Shown here: positions 25,417-33,509 of the stretch, one piece after another
How the letters are laid out: each line of letters starts with the position of its first letter
Numbering within the stretch: the first letter of the stretch is position 1
Source of the DNA: Armatimonadota bacterium
GTDB lineage: Bacteria; Armatimonadota; Fimbriimonadia; Fimbriimonadales; Fimbriimonadaceae
DNA: 64,000 nt
NCBI GenBank assembly: GCA_029781035.1
Contig: JAKOXK010000048.1
Coordinates: 1 to 64,000 of the forward strand
Reading direction: 5' to 3'
Translations under genes and position numbers: made by a program
Notes under the pieces: generated by a model
Databases searched by the model: none
Told to the model about the DNA's origin: nothing
What the model saw: only the letters and a program-made list of their open reading frames with translations

Positions 25417-26520
25417 TCAGTAGTGATAACGGCGCGGCACGCGCGACATGATCCGCGTAACGATCTCGTGCGAGTTAGTGTCGGCCAAAGACGCCAGAAG
25501 CGGCACGTCCACACTGCCCCCAATCAGCTTCACTTCGTCGCCGATCGCCGCGCCAGGAATGTCCGTGACGTCCACGATGATCTGATCCATGCAGATCAGG
25601 CCCACGACTTGGGCTTTCTGACCCCTGATCTCCACGACTCCCTTGCTACTGAGGGTCCGAGGATAGCCGTCCCCATAGCCGGCACCTACCGTCGCCAGTC
25701 GGCTGTCCCGCCTCAGTCGGTATGTCCCCGAGTAGCCCACCGTGTCCCCAGACGGCGCCTCACGCATCGCGGTGACCCTGGCCGTCCAACTGAGCACAGG
25801 TTTCACGGTTCCCTCCAAAAGGTTCACCGGATCGATGCCGTAACCGAGGATGCCGATACGCACGAGGTTTCCGCGAGCTTCAGGATAGCGGATGGCACCT
25901 GCGCTGTTCGCAGCTTGAACGTGTTGGAACGAAAGGCCGGCCGACCGACAATCGGCCAAGACCTTCAACCACCGGTCGATCTGGAGCCGAGTGAAGTCAG
26001 GATCTTTCGGACTGTCCGCGAAGTGCTGGGCGATTCCAACGAGGCGGACGTTTGGCAACTCACAGATGCGGCAGCCAAGTTCGACCGCGCCCTCGGGGAG
26101 ACAACCGAACCGATGCAGCCCCGTGTCTACCTTGAGGTGCACCCTAGCTGGTTTGCCCACGTCCTTCGCGGCCTCTTCGAGGGCCCTAGCGGTCTGAAGG
26201 TTCTCGGTCAAGACGTCAAGATCGTAGAAGACCGCCTGTTCGGCCTCAATGTCGAGGATGGGGGACAGTGCCATGATCGGGGCGTCAATTCCGGCGTCCC
26301 GCAGACTAATCCCTTCCTGAACGGTCGCGACCGCCGCCCAGTCGGCTCCGTGGCGGAGCGCGTAACGGCTGATCGGCACCAGGCCGTGTCCATATGCGTC
26401 TGCCTTCGTCACCAGAGCGATGCCCACACCAGGATCGTTCATACGCTGACGTACCAGACCCAGGTTGAAACCTAGGGCAGGCAGGTCGACATCGGCCCAT
26501 GTGCGCGGGTAGGGCTGCAC
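25417..26520 (-). CDS. alr: Alanine racemase
   Basis: This 367-aa PLP-dependent racemase supplies D-alanine for peptidoglycan. The PLP Lys falls at position 39 in 'LVTKADAYGHG', exactly the usual number, and the C-terminal catalytic Tyr is in 'GYSGTYR'; 'GYGDGYPR' and 'CMDQIIVDVT' are also conserved. This numbering supports GTG 26520 over a longer ATG start at 26589, and CACAAT ends 6 nt before the GTG. It is divergent from the TetR regulator. Confidence 0.95.
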   Translation of the reverse strand: MQPYPRTWADVDLPALGFNLGLVRQRMNDPGVGIALVTKADAYGHGLVPISRYALRHGADWAAVATVQEGISLRDAGIDAPIMALSPILDIEAEQAVFYDLDVLTENLQTARALEEAAKDVGKPARVHLKVDTGLHRFGCLPEGAVELGCRICELPNVRLVGIAQHFADSPKDPDFTRLQIDRWLKVLADCRSAGLSFQHVQAANSAGAIRYPEARGNLVRIGILGYGIDPVNLLEGTVKPVLSWTARVTAMREAPSGDTVGYSGTYRLRRDSRLATVGAGYGDGYPRTLSSKGVVEIRGQKAQVVGLICMDQIIVDVTDIPGAAIGDEVKLIGGSVDVPLLASLADTNSHEIVTRIMSRVPRRYHY

Positions 26521-26573
26521 CCGGTCATTGTGACCCGAACCAGGGTTATGAACACTAGGACGCAACCTTACGG

Positions 26574-26603
26574 TTGACAAGAGCTTCACCAGTAGGTCAG
26601 ACT
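26574..26603 (+). promoter_or_regulatory. Promoter of the TetR gene, leaderless type
   Basis: TTGACA (26574-26579), an 18-nt spacer and CAGACT (26598-26603) are followed by 6 nt and GTG 26610. This is the clearest two-box promoter of the leaderless set. Confidence 0.7.
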
Positions 26604-26609
26604 CATCTT

Positions 26610-27167
26610 GTGAAAGACCGTCGACAGGAAATCCTCGTCACTGCATACGGGCTGATGGGCACCAAAGGGTTGGAGGAGGTCCATGCTCGGACTGTCGCTG
26701 CCGAAATTGGGGTCAACCACGCGACCGTCCACTACTACTTCCCACACCGCTCGGACTTGATCGCAGGGATCGCCGAGTATGCCCAACAGATCCTCCTCGA
26801 AGACCGTGCACGGTTCCAAGAAGGCAACACCACGGGACGCGAAGTCGTGGAGTCAGAACTGTCGCTGGCCGAAGCCTACTGCCGAAAACAGAGCCGGTTT
26901 GTCAAAGTGCTGGCCGGACTGTACGTGGCCAGCGTTGCGGACCCCGCCGTGCGAAAGAAGGTCAAAGGCCTCTGGTCCATCTGGCTACAGGCGTTCGCCG
27001 AAGGCATGGCATCGGCCCGGCCCCGAAAAGACTCGCCTTTTGCCGATCCCGAGATGCTGATGGCCTCCGTCTTCGGCCTCGGCTTGGCTAGCCATATGCT
27101 GGACGGGGGGATCAACGCCCAAGACAAAATCGAAGCGATGCTGCGATCCCTCTTCGGCAGCGCTTGA
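26610..27167 (+). CDS. TetR-family transcriptional regulator
   Basis: This 185-aa protein has an N-terminal HTH 'ILVTAYGLMGTKGLEEVHARTVAAEIGVNHATVHYYFPHRSDLI', typical of TetR, followed by an all-helical ligand domain. GTG 26610 starts the conserved region and follows a TTGACA/CAGACT promoter. It lies 37 nt upstream of the DUF4965 enzyme gene and 90 bp from the divergent alr start, so it may control either or both. The ligand is unknown. Confidence 0.9.
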   Translation: MKDRRQEILVTAYGLMGTKGLEEVHARTVAAEIGVNHATVHYYFPHRSDLIAGIAEYAQQILLEDRARFQEGNTTGREVVESELSLAEAYCRKQSRFVKVLAGLYVASVADPAVRKKVKGLWSIWLQAFAEGMASARPRKDSPFADPEMLMASVFGLGLASHMLDGGINAQDKIEAMLRSLFGSA

Positions 27168-27204
27168 CGGCCGTCGCCGCTGCCCAACAGACGACCAGGA
27201 GTTC

Positions 27205-29229
27205 GTGGAAAATGGGGGCATGCTTGGAGCGTTTGCCCTTATGGCCGCCTATCAGCAGACTAGTTTTCGCCCCCCTGCCATCCCCCTGATCGCTCACGAT
27301 CCCTACTTTTCGGTCTGGTCCTTCAACGACAGACTCACTGACGACTGGACCAAGCACTGGACTGGCAAGAACCAGGCGCTGTGCGGAATGATCCGGGTCG
27401 ACGGAAGGACCTACCGATGGATCAGCCGAGGGCTCGACGGCGTCCCCACCGTAGCGGAACAAGCGGTGTCCGTAGGCTTCCGTACGACCGTGGCAAGCTT
27501 CGTGGCGGGGCCGGTTTCCTGTCGCGTCGTCTTCGTCGATCCCGGTCAAATCTCCGATCCAGCGTCGCTTGCCTGGCCAATCAGCACGGTCGCGTTCGAG
27601 GCCCGTTCAAAGGACGAGAAAGAGCACACCGTTGAGTGGTACTTCGATGTGTCCGGCGAGATCGCCGTCGACCGTGACGACCAGGAGGTGACCTGGTCGC
27701 GACTCCGAGTTGGCGGCCGGGACGCTCTGAGCATCGGTTGCGACGACCAGAAAGTCTTGGGCAAGACAGGTGATGATCTGCGGATCGACTGGGGACGCGC
27801 CTACTTGGTCCCCTTCGACGGTGGGCAAACCGTCGTTGGGCCGAGCGAGACGACCCGATCCGCGTTTGCCAAGGAAGGCCGTCTCCCGATCAGCGACGAT
27901 CTTCGGCAGCCGCGATCCGTAGACGACGACTGGCCCGTCATGGCTTGGTCGGCAACGATCCACGTTGCTCCTGAAGCCAAGCTCTTGTCGGTCGGTCTGG
28001 GCTACGACGATCTCTTCTCTATTCAGTACTTCTTCCGTGACCTGCAACCGATCTGGAGGTCACAAGGGATCGGTCTTGCAGAGGTCATCCAGCAAAGCGC
28101 TGACCATGCCAAAGAGTCGCTTGCTCAGGGCCTTCTCCTGGACCGGGCCGCCACGGAATCCCTCACCGGCCGGTTTGGACCCGAATATGCGGACTTGGCG
28201 ACCATTGCCTTTCGCCAATGTCTCGCCGCCCACAAGATCGTGCGCGACATTGACGGGACACTCCTCATGTTCCCCAAGGAGAACTTTAGCAACGGATGCA
28301 TCAGTACGGTGGACGTCATCTACCCCGCTTGCCCGATCTTTCTCGCATACAACCCGGCCCTGCTCAAGGCGAACATGGAGCCCGTCATGGAGTATGCGAG
28401 CATGCCACGCTGGAAGTGGCCCTTCGCTCCCCACGACTTGGGTACCTACCCAAAGGCCAACGGTCAAGTCTATGGGGGTGCAGAGCTGACGGAGCAAAAC
28501 CAGATGCCCGTGGAGGAGAGCGGAAACATGCTCATCATGGCGGCCGCTTACCTTGAAAAGAGCAACGACAAGGCTTGGATCCAGAAGTACTGGGGCAAGT
28601 TCACGCAGTGGGCCGAGTACTTGAAGCAGTACGGGGTTGATCCTGGAAACCAGCTCTGCACCGACGACTTTGCCGGCCACCTGGCCCACAATGCCAACCT
28701 TTCGGTCAAGGCTATCGTCGCAATGGCCTGCTATGGGAGGATGGCCCAAGCCCTGGGCCAGAAGGAAGTAGCCGAACAGTGGACTCGTTTGGCAAAAGGC
28801 TTTGCGAACGAATGGATGAAGATGGCCGACGATGGCGACCACTACCGCCTTGCTTTCGACAAGCCAGGCACCTGGAGCCAAAAGTACAACCTCGTCTGGG
28901 ACAAGGTGATGAACCTTGGGCTGTTCCCCAAGGATGTCTATGACAAGGAGGTCGCCTGGTACCTCAAGCACCAGAACGACTTCGGCCTTCCGCTCGACAA
29001 CAGGGCCACCTACACCAAACTGGACTGGACTGTTTGGACGGCGTGTCTCGCTTCCAGCAGGTCTGACTTCGAGGCGATCATGGCTCCCCTGTACAAGTGG
29101 ATGAATGCGACCCCTGACCGAATTCCCCTGACTGACTGGTTCGACACCAAAACCGCCAAGTGTGTGGGGTTTAGGGCACGGTCTGTCGTGGGTGGGATCT
29201 TCATGCCGCTTCTCTTGCGGCACGACTGA
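27205..29229 (+). CDS. DUF4965/DUF5127/DUF1793 'glutaminase A'-type protein
   Basis: This protein of about 674 aa has DUF4964/5127-like beta-sandwich motifs in the first third ('HDPYFSVWSFNDRLTDDWTKHWTGKNQALCGMIRVDG'). An (alpha/alpha)-barrel of the DUF4965/DUF1793 type follows, with 'FAPHDLGTYPKANGQVYGG', 'MPVEESGNMLIMAAAYLEK' and 'LCTDDFAGHLAHNANLSVKAIVAMA'. Fungal relatives are called glutaminase A; the fold resembles glycoside hydrolases, and a sugar substrate fits the neighbours better (inference). The start could be GTG 27205 (AGGAG 3 nt upstream) or ATG 27220. It follows a TetR gene. Confidence 0.85.
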   Translation: MENGGMLGAFALMAAYQQTSFRPPAIPLIAHDPYFSVWSFNDRLTDDWTKHWTGKNQALCGMIRVDGRTYRWISRGLDGVPTVAEQAVSVGFRTTVASFVAGPVSCRVVFVDPGQISDPASLAWPISTVAFEARSKDEKEHTVEWYFDVSGEIAVDRDDQEVTWSRLRVGGRDALSIGCDDQKVLGKTGDDLRIDWGRAYLVPFDGGQTVVGPSETTRSAFAKEGRLPISDDLRQPRSVDDDWPVMAWSATIHVAPEAKLLSVGLGYDDLFSIQYFFRDLQPIWRSQGIGLAEVIQQSADHAKESLAQGLLLDRAATESLTGRFGPEYADLATIAFRQCLAAHKIVRDIDGTLLMFPKENFSNGCISTVDVIYPACPIFLAYNPALLKANMEPVMEYASMPRWKWPFAPHDLGTYPKANGQVYGGAELTEQNQMPVEESGNMLIMAAAYLEKSNDKAWIQKYWGKFTQWAEYLKQYGVDPGNQLCTDDFAGHLAHNANLSVKAIVAMACYGRMAQALGQKEVAEQWTRLAKGFANEWMKMADDGDHYRLAFDKPGTWSQKYNLVWDKVMNLGLFPKDVYDKEVAWYLKHQNDFGLPLDNRATYTKLDWTVWTACLASSRSDFEAIMAPLYKWMNATPDRIPLTDWFDTKTAKCVGFRARSVVGGIFMPLLLRHD

Positions 29230-29231
29230 CG

Positions 29232-29648
29232 TCAGCGATCGGTCAGTTCGATATAGTGGCCGTCTGGATCTTCGAAGAAGTAAGACCGGCGGCCACTTTC
29301 AAACTCCACTGGCCCTTTGACTTCGGTGCCTGTTTCCCTGATGGTTGCCGCATTACCGTCCAAGCTGCTGGGCTCGACTGCGAATGCCACGTGATAGACG
29401 TCCCCCCGGACTCCACCCGTCCTGGCGAGGTAACTACGGCCCAAGTCCGAACCTGGGTCGGCAGGGTTGAAGAAGGCCAGGAGGAAGCTGCCGGCATCCA
29501 AGAACGCGTGCTGGCCAGGAGAATGATCGGTCAAGACCATGTCGAAACGGTCCTGATACCATGCGACGGCCCTCTCCACGTCCGAAACCCAGTACACCAC
29601 TTCCGTGACCGACCTTACGCGAGCCCGCTCTCCTGAACGACTCACCAT
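29232..29648 (-). CDS. VOC-family (glyoxalase/bleomycin resistance-like) protein
   Basis: This 138-aa protein has the paired beta-alpha-beta-beta-beta modules of the vicinal oxygen chelate fold: 'VVYWVSDVERAVAWYQDRFDM' and the C-terminal 'SYFFEDPDGHYIELTDR' with the Glu ligand; 'VYHVAFAVE' gives the His ligand. It is a metal-dependent lyase, dioxygenase or binding protein of unknown substrate. Its ATG overlaps the end of the upstream GHL10-type gene, so it is the third gene of the fucosidase operon. It converges with the DUF4965 gene with a 2-nt gap. Confidence 0.88.
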   Translation of the reverse strand: MVSRSGERARVRSVTEVVYWVSDVERAVAWYQDRFDMVLTDHSPGQHAFLDAGSFLLAFFNPADPGSDLGRSYLARTGGVRGDVYHVAFAVEPSSLDGNAATIRETGTEVKGPVEFESGRRSYFFEDPDGHYIELTDR

Positions 29649-30862
29649 GACCTCGCCGCGATTCGCCAAAGAGAGTGCCGATCCATGTCTCCCGCACAGA
29701 AGACACAACAGCCCTGTCCGTTGTTCTCCTTCACCAAACGGATAGTCTCGGCGAACCGTGTTGCCCGCTCCGATTCGGGCTCGTCGTCTCGAACCAGGGG
29801 CCAGATCGCGAAACCCGTCAGGTATCGGGTACATCCGATCGCCCAGCGCTTCTGTCGTTCGATGGTCTCCGCCAGGAGACCCAGATAGTGGTCGAACGTA
29901 CCTGGAAAATGGTCGCGGTAGTCCATCGGGATCATCGTGTCCACATAAGGAGCGAACTCCCTCCAATCCTGACCGATGAACCGCCCGCTGTGGACCGGAT
30001 TCTTGAACACGGCAGCCGAAACTCGCATTTCAGGTCGCGCCTGCTTGACGGCCTCGTGAGACCGTTTCACGAAGTCCAACATGGCTCCCTTTCGGTACTG
30101 GTAGTAGAAGTAGTCCAGATCCTGGCGGCCATACCGGAAAAACGAGCCCTCAAGCAGAAACCGTGACTTCTCCGCACGGTTCAGTTTCGACCAATAGGTT
30201 GGCAAGACGCGCGGCGACTGCTCCCAGTGGGCCTCGAGGTACTCCCTGTCGTACAAGGCATGGTCGAATGGCTCCTCAGGAAACGAGTCATTGACATATC
30301 CTGCCCACCGAGGCAGGTCCTCGAGGCACCAGTCACAAAAGCAATACTGGTCGGGCGCCAAGTCACCGGGATAGCGAACGTAGTCGTGGTGGACCGCGTC
30401 AAATGCGTATCTTTCGGCGAACTCACGGTACACAGGGACCAGCCATTGATCTGTGTATCCAGGACGGCGAGAAGGACACATCCAGAGTCCTGTGAACCTC
30501 TGTCCTCTCAACTGCTCTTCGTTTGTGCACCTCCCTTGAGCGTCACGGGCCGCCCATTCCGGATGGTCGAGGAATGCAGGGCCGTTTTCACCTTCAAAGA
30601 AATCGATGAACCACACGTGCAATTCGATGCCCCTCTTCTTGCACTCGTCCAGAAGCACGGCGGGCAGATCGAACTCGTCGTATGGCTTTTCGACAGCTTG
30701 AGGAAAGGCCTTGCTGGGATAACGCAACAATCCATGGCCGCCCTTTAGTTCGGGCAAGAGCAAGTTGAAGCCTGCGTCTTCGACTTTGGAAACGAATTCA
30801 ACCACCTGGTTGCGGGTTGTCCCACAGTCGGACGCCCCGCACCAGAGACCGCGCGTTTTCAT
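29642..30862 (-). CDS. GHL10-type glycoside hydrolase-like protein
   Basis: This 406-aa TIM-barrel protein lacks a clear signal peptide. Key stretches are 'GFNLLLPELKGG', 'GIELHVWFIDFFEGENG', 'DAVHHDYVRYPGD', 'MRVSAAVFKNPV' and 'YVDTMIPMDYRDHF', as in the GHL10/DUF187 group; the Asp of 'HHDYVRYP' is the conserved acid. It likely cleaves a glycosidic bond after the fucosidase has acted, but the bond is unknown. It starts with an ATGA overlap on the fucosidase stop. 'YCFCDWC' is an unusual cysteine cluster that might bind metal. Confidence 0.8.
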   Translation of the reverse strand: MKTRGLWCGASDCGTTRNQVVEFVSKVEDAGFNLLLPELKGGHGLLRYPSKAFPQAVEKPYDEFDLPAVLLDECKKRGIELHVWFIDFFEGENGPAFLDHPEWAARDAQGRCTNEEQLRGQRFTGLWMCPSRRPGYTDQWLVPVYREFAERYAFDAVHHDYVRYPGDLAPDQYCFCDWCLEDLPRWAGYVNDSFPEEPFDHALYDREYLEAHWEQSPRVLPTYWSKLNRAEKSRFLLEGSFFRYGRQDLDYFYYQYRKGAMLDFVKRSHEAVKQARPEMRVSAAVFKNPVHSGRFIGQDWREFAPYVDTMIPMDYRDHFPGTFDHYLGLLAETIERQKRWAIGCTRYLTGFAIWPLVRDDEPESERATRFAETIRLVKENNGQGCCVFCAGDMDRHSLWRIAARSW

Positions 30863-32895
30863 TGGGTGCTGCGGGAAAGGGCGGCGGCGGGCATGTCGTG
30901 CAACGGCTGACCGATGTTCCCCATACGCAAGAGCAAGTCCATTCCGCCCGTCTTGTTGTGCCACTCGACCTGGATCAGATGCTTGCCCTTGGCCAGTGCA
31001 ACCGATCCAGACTTCTCAACTGGGCTGTGGAGCCCAGCATTGTCGACGACCAACTGGTCGTCGATCCAGAGGCGGGAACCGTCGTCCGACCGCAGGGCGA
31101 ACTTGTAGACGTCGTCAGCCGATACGTCGAGGTAACCCGTGTAGGCCCTCACAACATTCTCCTTTTTCGGAATGTCGGAGACAGTGAAGCCACTAAGAAC
31201 GAGGGAGCGCGCAGGAGTTCCAAGGCCCTTCGTTTCCGGCACGTCGTTGAAGTCGCCTTCCCATTCCTTCACGTCGAGCCCAACCACCGTTGGTCCCGGC
31301 TGGACGGCGGGGAGAAGCGTCGCCTTCTTGAACTCATGGGTGACAACCCCGGACACAGCTTTACCGTTGTGGAACGCCACCACCTTTAGAGTGCACGGTT
31401 TGGTGATTCTCACGACGCCTTTCGTCATGGCCGAAGCCGCCTTCGGGGTGGATCCGTCCAGGGTGTAGCGAATCTCAAGCCCTGGAGAGGTATGGATCAT
31501 TACAGGCAGCGAATGCACAAACGTCGATGAATCGGTCTCGATCTCGGGCGCATCATAGACGATGGGGACACCCTTCACCTTCAATTCCACAACGGAAGCG
31601 AACGCGTCGGGAGCATGCGCCGGCACCGATACGATGACGTCGCTTCCCGCTCGGTGCGTCCTGACGTTGTGGCGTCCGGCTAGGAGCTTGGCGCCCAACA
31701 CTTCGTTCCCGAGCCCAGGAACGACCAATTGACCGTTCGACGGCCAGTCGAACACTTGGAGGAACAACGCTGTGTCCTTCCCTTCTCGCTTGACGGTGCA
31801 CCGGCCCCAAGGGAGCTTCTTGAAAACGCTGGCGGTCGTGTCGTATATCGACGGACTGTTCACCTTCATCCAGGACCCGATATCCTTCAACCGCTGCACT
31901 GATTCAGGAGGAAACTCGCCCTCCGGTGTCGGGCCGATGTTGAGAAGATAGTTGCCTCCCTTGGACGCAATGTCGCACAACATCTGAATGATCTGTTTCG
32001 AGGACTTGTAGTCCTTGTCGGCCTTGTTGTAACCCCAGTGGTCGTTCATCGTCATGCAGGTCTCCCAGTCGACGCCTGGGAGTCCAGTTGCGGGAATCTC
32101 TTGCTCAGGAGTGCCGTAGTCGCCCGCAAAGCCCTGGTCGCTCATCCCGCCCATGCCTCCACGGCCGACATCGACCCGGTTGTTGACGATCACGTTCGGC
32201 TGCAACTTACGGCACAAGTCGTACAAAGCCTGGCCCCGTTCATGGTTCCAAGTGCTCTCCCATTCGCCGTCGAACCACATGAGCCCGATCTTGCCGTACT
32301 TCGTGAGGAGCTCTGTCACCTGGTTGTGGAGGTATTGCACGTAGCGATCCATATCGGCGCCGTCGACAGGCCTGTCCGCGACCTCCCACGAACGGCGCGG
32401 AAGATAGTCCGGGTGGTGCCAGTCCATGATCGAGTGATAGAAACAGATCTGCATTCCCTGCGCGTGACAGGCGTCAGCCATCTCCTTCATCACGTCACGG
32501 TGGAACGGGGTGTGCATGATCGTGTAGTCGCTGTATTTGGAATCGAACATGTCGAAGCCTTCGTGGTGCTTCGACGTGATCACGACATACTTCATGCCCG
32601 CGTCCTTCGCCATCTTCACCCACTTCATGGCGTCGAACTTGACCGGATTGAACCGGTCTTTGACCTTTTCGTATTCACCGACAGGAATGTGGGCCTCCTC
32701 ACGGATCCACTCGGCATAGTTGTTGTGGCCGTTGTACTCGCCCTCCAGGACCGAGTAACTGCCCCAGTGGATGAAGAGGCCAAACCGAGCTTCGCGCCAC
32801 CACTTCATCCGGGCGTCTTTTTCGGCTTTGGTCTCAGCCGCAAAAGCAGACAATGACAGTGACGCAAGGGCAGCAAGAAGCAGTACGCGTAACAT
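30859..32895 (-). CDS. Alpha-L-fucosidase (GH29) with chitobiase-like and PA14 domains
   Basis: This 678-aa protein has a signal peptide (MLRVLLLAALASLSLSAFAA). The GH29 barrel includes 'ARFGLFIHWGSYSV', 'SKHHEGFDMFDS' and nucleophile D209 in 'GLMWFDGEWE'. A C-terminal beta domain follows, then a chitobiase-type Ig-like module ('EIRYTLDGSTPKAAS') and a PA14 domain ('GYLDVSADDVYKFALRSDDGSRLWID'). It should release terminal alpha-L-fucose from extracellular glycans. It is the first gene of a three-gene overlapping operon with GHL10 and VOC proteins. TAATCT 13 nt before ATG gives a short leader. Confidence 0.95.
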   Translation of the reverse strand: MLRVLLLAALASLSLSAFAAETKAEKDARMKWWREARFGLFIHWGSYSVLEGEYNGHNNYAEWIREEAHIPVGEYEKVKDRFNPVKFDAMKWVKMAKDAGMKYVVITSKHHEGFDMFDSKYSDYTIMHTPFHRDVMKEMADACHAQGMQICFYHSIMDWHHPDYLPRRSWEVADRPVDGADMDRYVQYLHNQVTELLTKYGKIGLMWFDGEWESTWNHERGQALYDLCRKLQPNVIVNNRVDVGRGGMGGMSDQGFAGDYGTPEQEIPATGLPGVDWETCMTMNDHWGYNKADKDYKSSKQIIQMLCDIASKGGNYLLNIGPTPEGEFPPESVQRLKDIGSWMKVNSPSIYDTTASVFKKLPWGRCTVKREGKDTALFLQVFDWPSNGQLVVPGLGNEVLGAKLLAGRHNVRTHRAGSDVIVSVPAHAPDAFASVVELKVKGVPIVYDAPEIETDSSTFVHSLPVMIHTSPGLEIRYTLDGSTPKAASAMTKGVVRITKPCTLKVVAFHNGKAVSGVVTHEFKKATLLPAVQPGPTVVGLDVKEWEGDFNDVPETKGLGTPARSLVLSGFTVSDIPKKENVVRAYTGYLDVSADDVYKFALRSDDGSRLWIDDQLVVDNAGLHSPVEKSGSVALAKGKHLIQVEWHNKTGGMDLLLRMGNIGQPLHDMPAAALSRSTQ

Positions 32896-32959
32896 GGCTT
32901 GCGGCAGGAGATTACCTGTACCGGTCGGGGCCCGGCTTCCTCCAAACAACCAGCTGAAG

Positions 32960-33430
32960 TCAGGGTGAAACCAACTTGATCAACTGCCGGACCGCACCCA
33001 AATGGAACGACGCGTGAGCGAGATTGGCTAAGACTCCACCCAAGACGTCTGGATCCGGATCGTCAAGGGCCCGCACATGGCTGCAGAACTCGACGTAGTC
33101 GAACCGAAGCCCGTCCCGAAGTGCGTCCCACTCAGACTCATTGACCGTCTGCTGAGCCCAGCTACCTTCCCAGTCATAGGTCGGTCGCTCTCCACGAGCG
33201 ACAGCGTTCGACTGGCTCAAATAGTAACGTGCGTGAACGATGTGGGCCGCGATCGAGCTCATACCGGGCTTGGGAGATGCCGAAGCTTGCACAGCGTTGA
33301 CCGCAGCAAATGTGTCAAACAGGCCCTCCTTGCCTTGGACGAACCACGTGCCTCCAGCATCCGGTGCGATCCCATCAAACGCCTCGCGAAAGAGGTCCAA
33401 AAACGCTTCTTTGAATCGAGCGCCTTCCAT
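32960..33430 (-). CDS. DinB-fold protein
   Basis: In this 156-aa protein 'SSIAAHIVHARYYLS' and 'LANLAHASFHLGAVRQLI' provide the histidine triad of the DinB/YfiT metal-binding four-helix bundle. The enzymatic partner thiol and substrate are unknown. TATTGT ends 7 nt before ATG (leaderless type). It is the closest upstream neighbour of the fucosidase operon in the same direction (64-nt gap). Confidence 0.85.
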   Translation of the reverse strand: MEGARFKEAFLDLFREAFDGIAPDAGGTWFVQGKEGLFDTFAAVNAVQASASPKPGMSSIAAHIVHARYYLSQSNAVARGERPTYDWEGSWAQQTVNESEWDALRDGLRFDYVEFCSHVRALDDPDPDVLGGVLANLAHASFHLGAVRQLIKLVSP

Positions 33431-33437
33431 AGACAGA

Positions 33438-33443
33438 ACAATA
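33438..33443 (-). promoter_or_regulatory. -10 box, leaderless type
   Basis: TATTGT on the minus strand is followed by 7 nt and ATG 33430. Confidence 0.45.
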
Positions 33444-33476
33444 CCTAAACAGCATCTTTTTGTCTACTCTATTGAT

Positions 33477-33503
33477 GTCTGGAGGGCATTACACCCTCCA
33501 GAC
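33477..33503 (-). terminator. Perfect 10-bp hairpin after the blaI-M56 operon
   Basis: GTCTGGAGGG (33477-33486) pairs with CCCTCCAGAC (33494-33503) around a 7-nt loop, 6 nt after the M56 gene stop. The following bases are A/T-rich but lack a T-run, so termination is likely but not certain. Confidence 0.6.
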
Positions 33504-33509
33504 GCTCAG

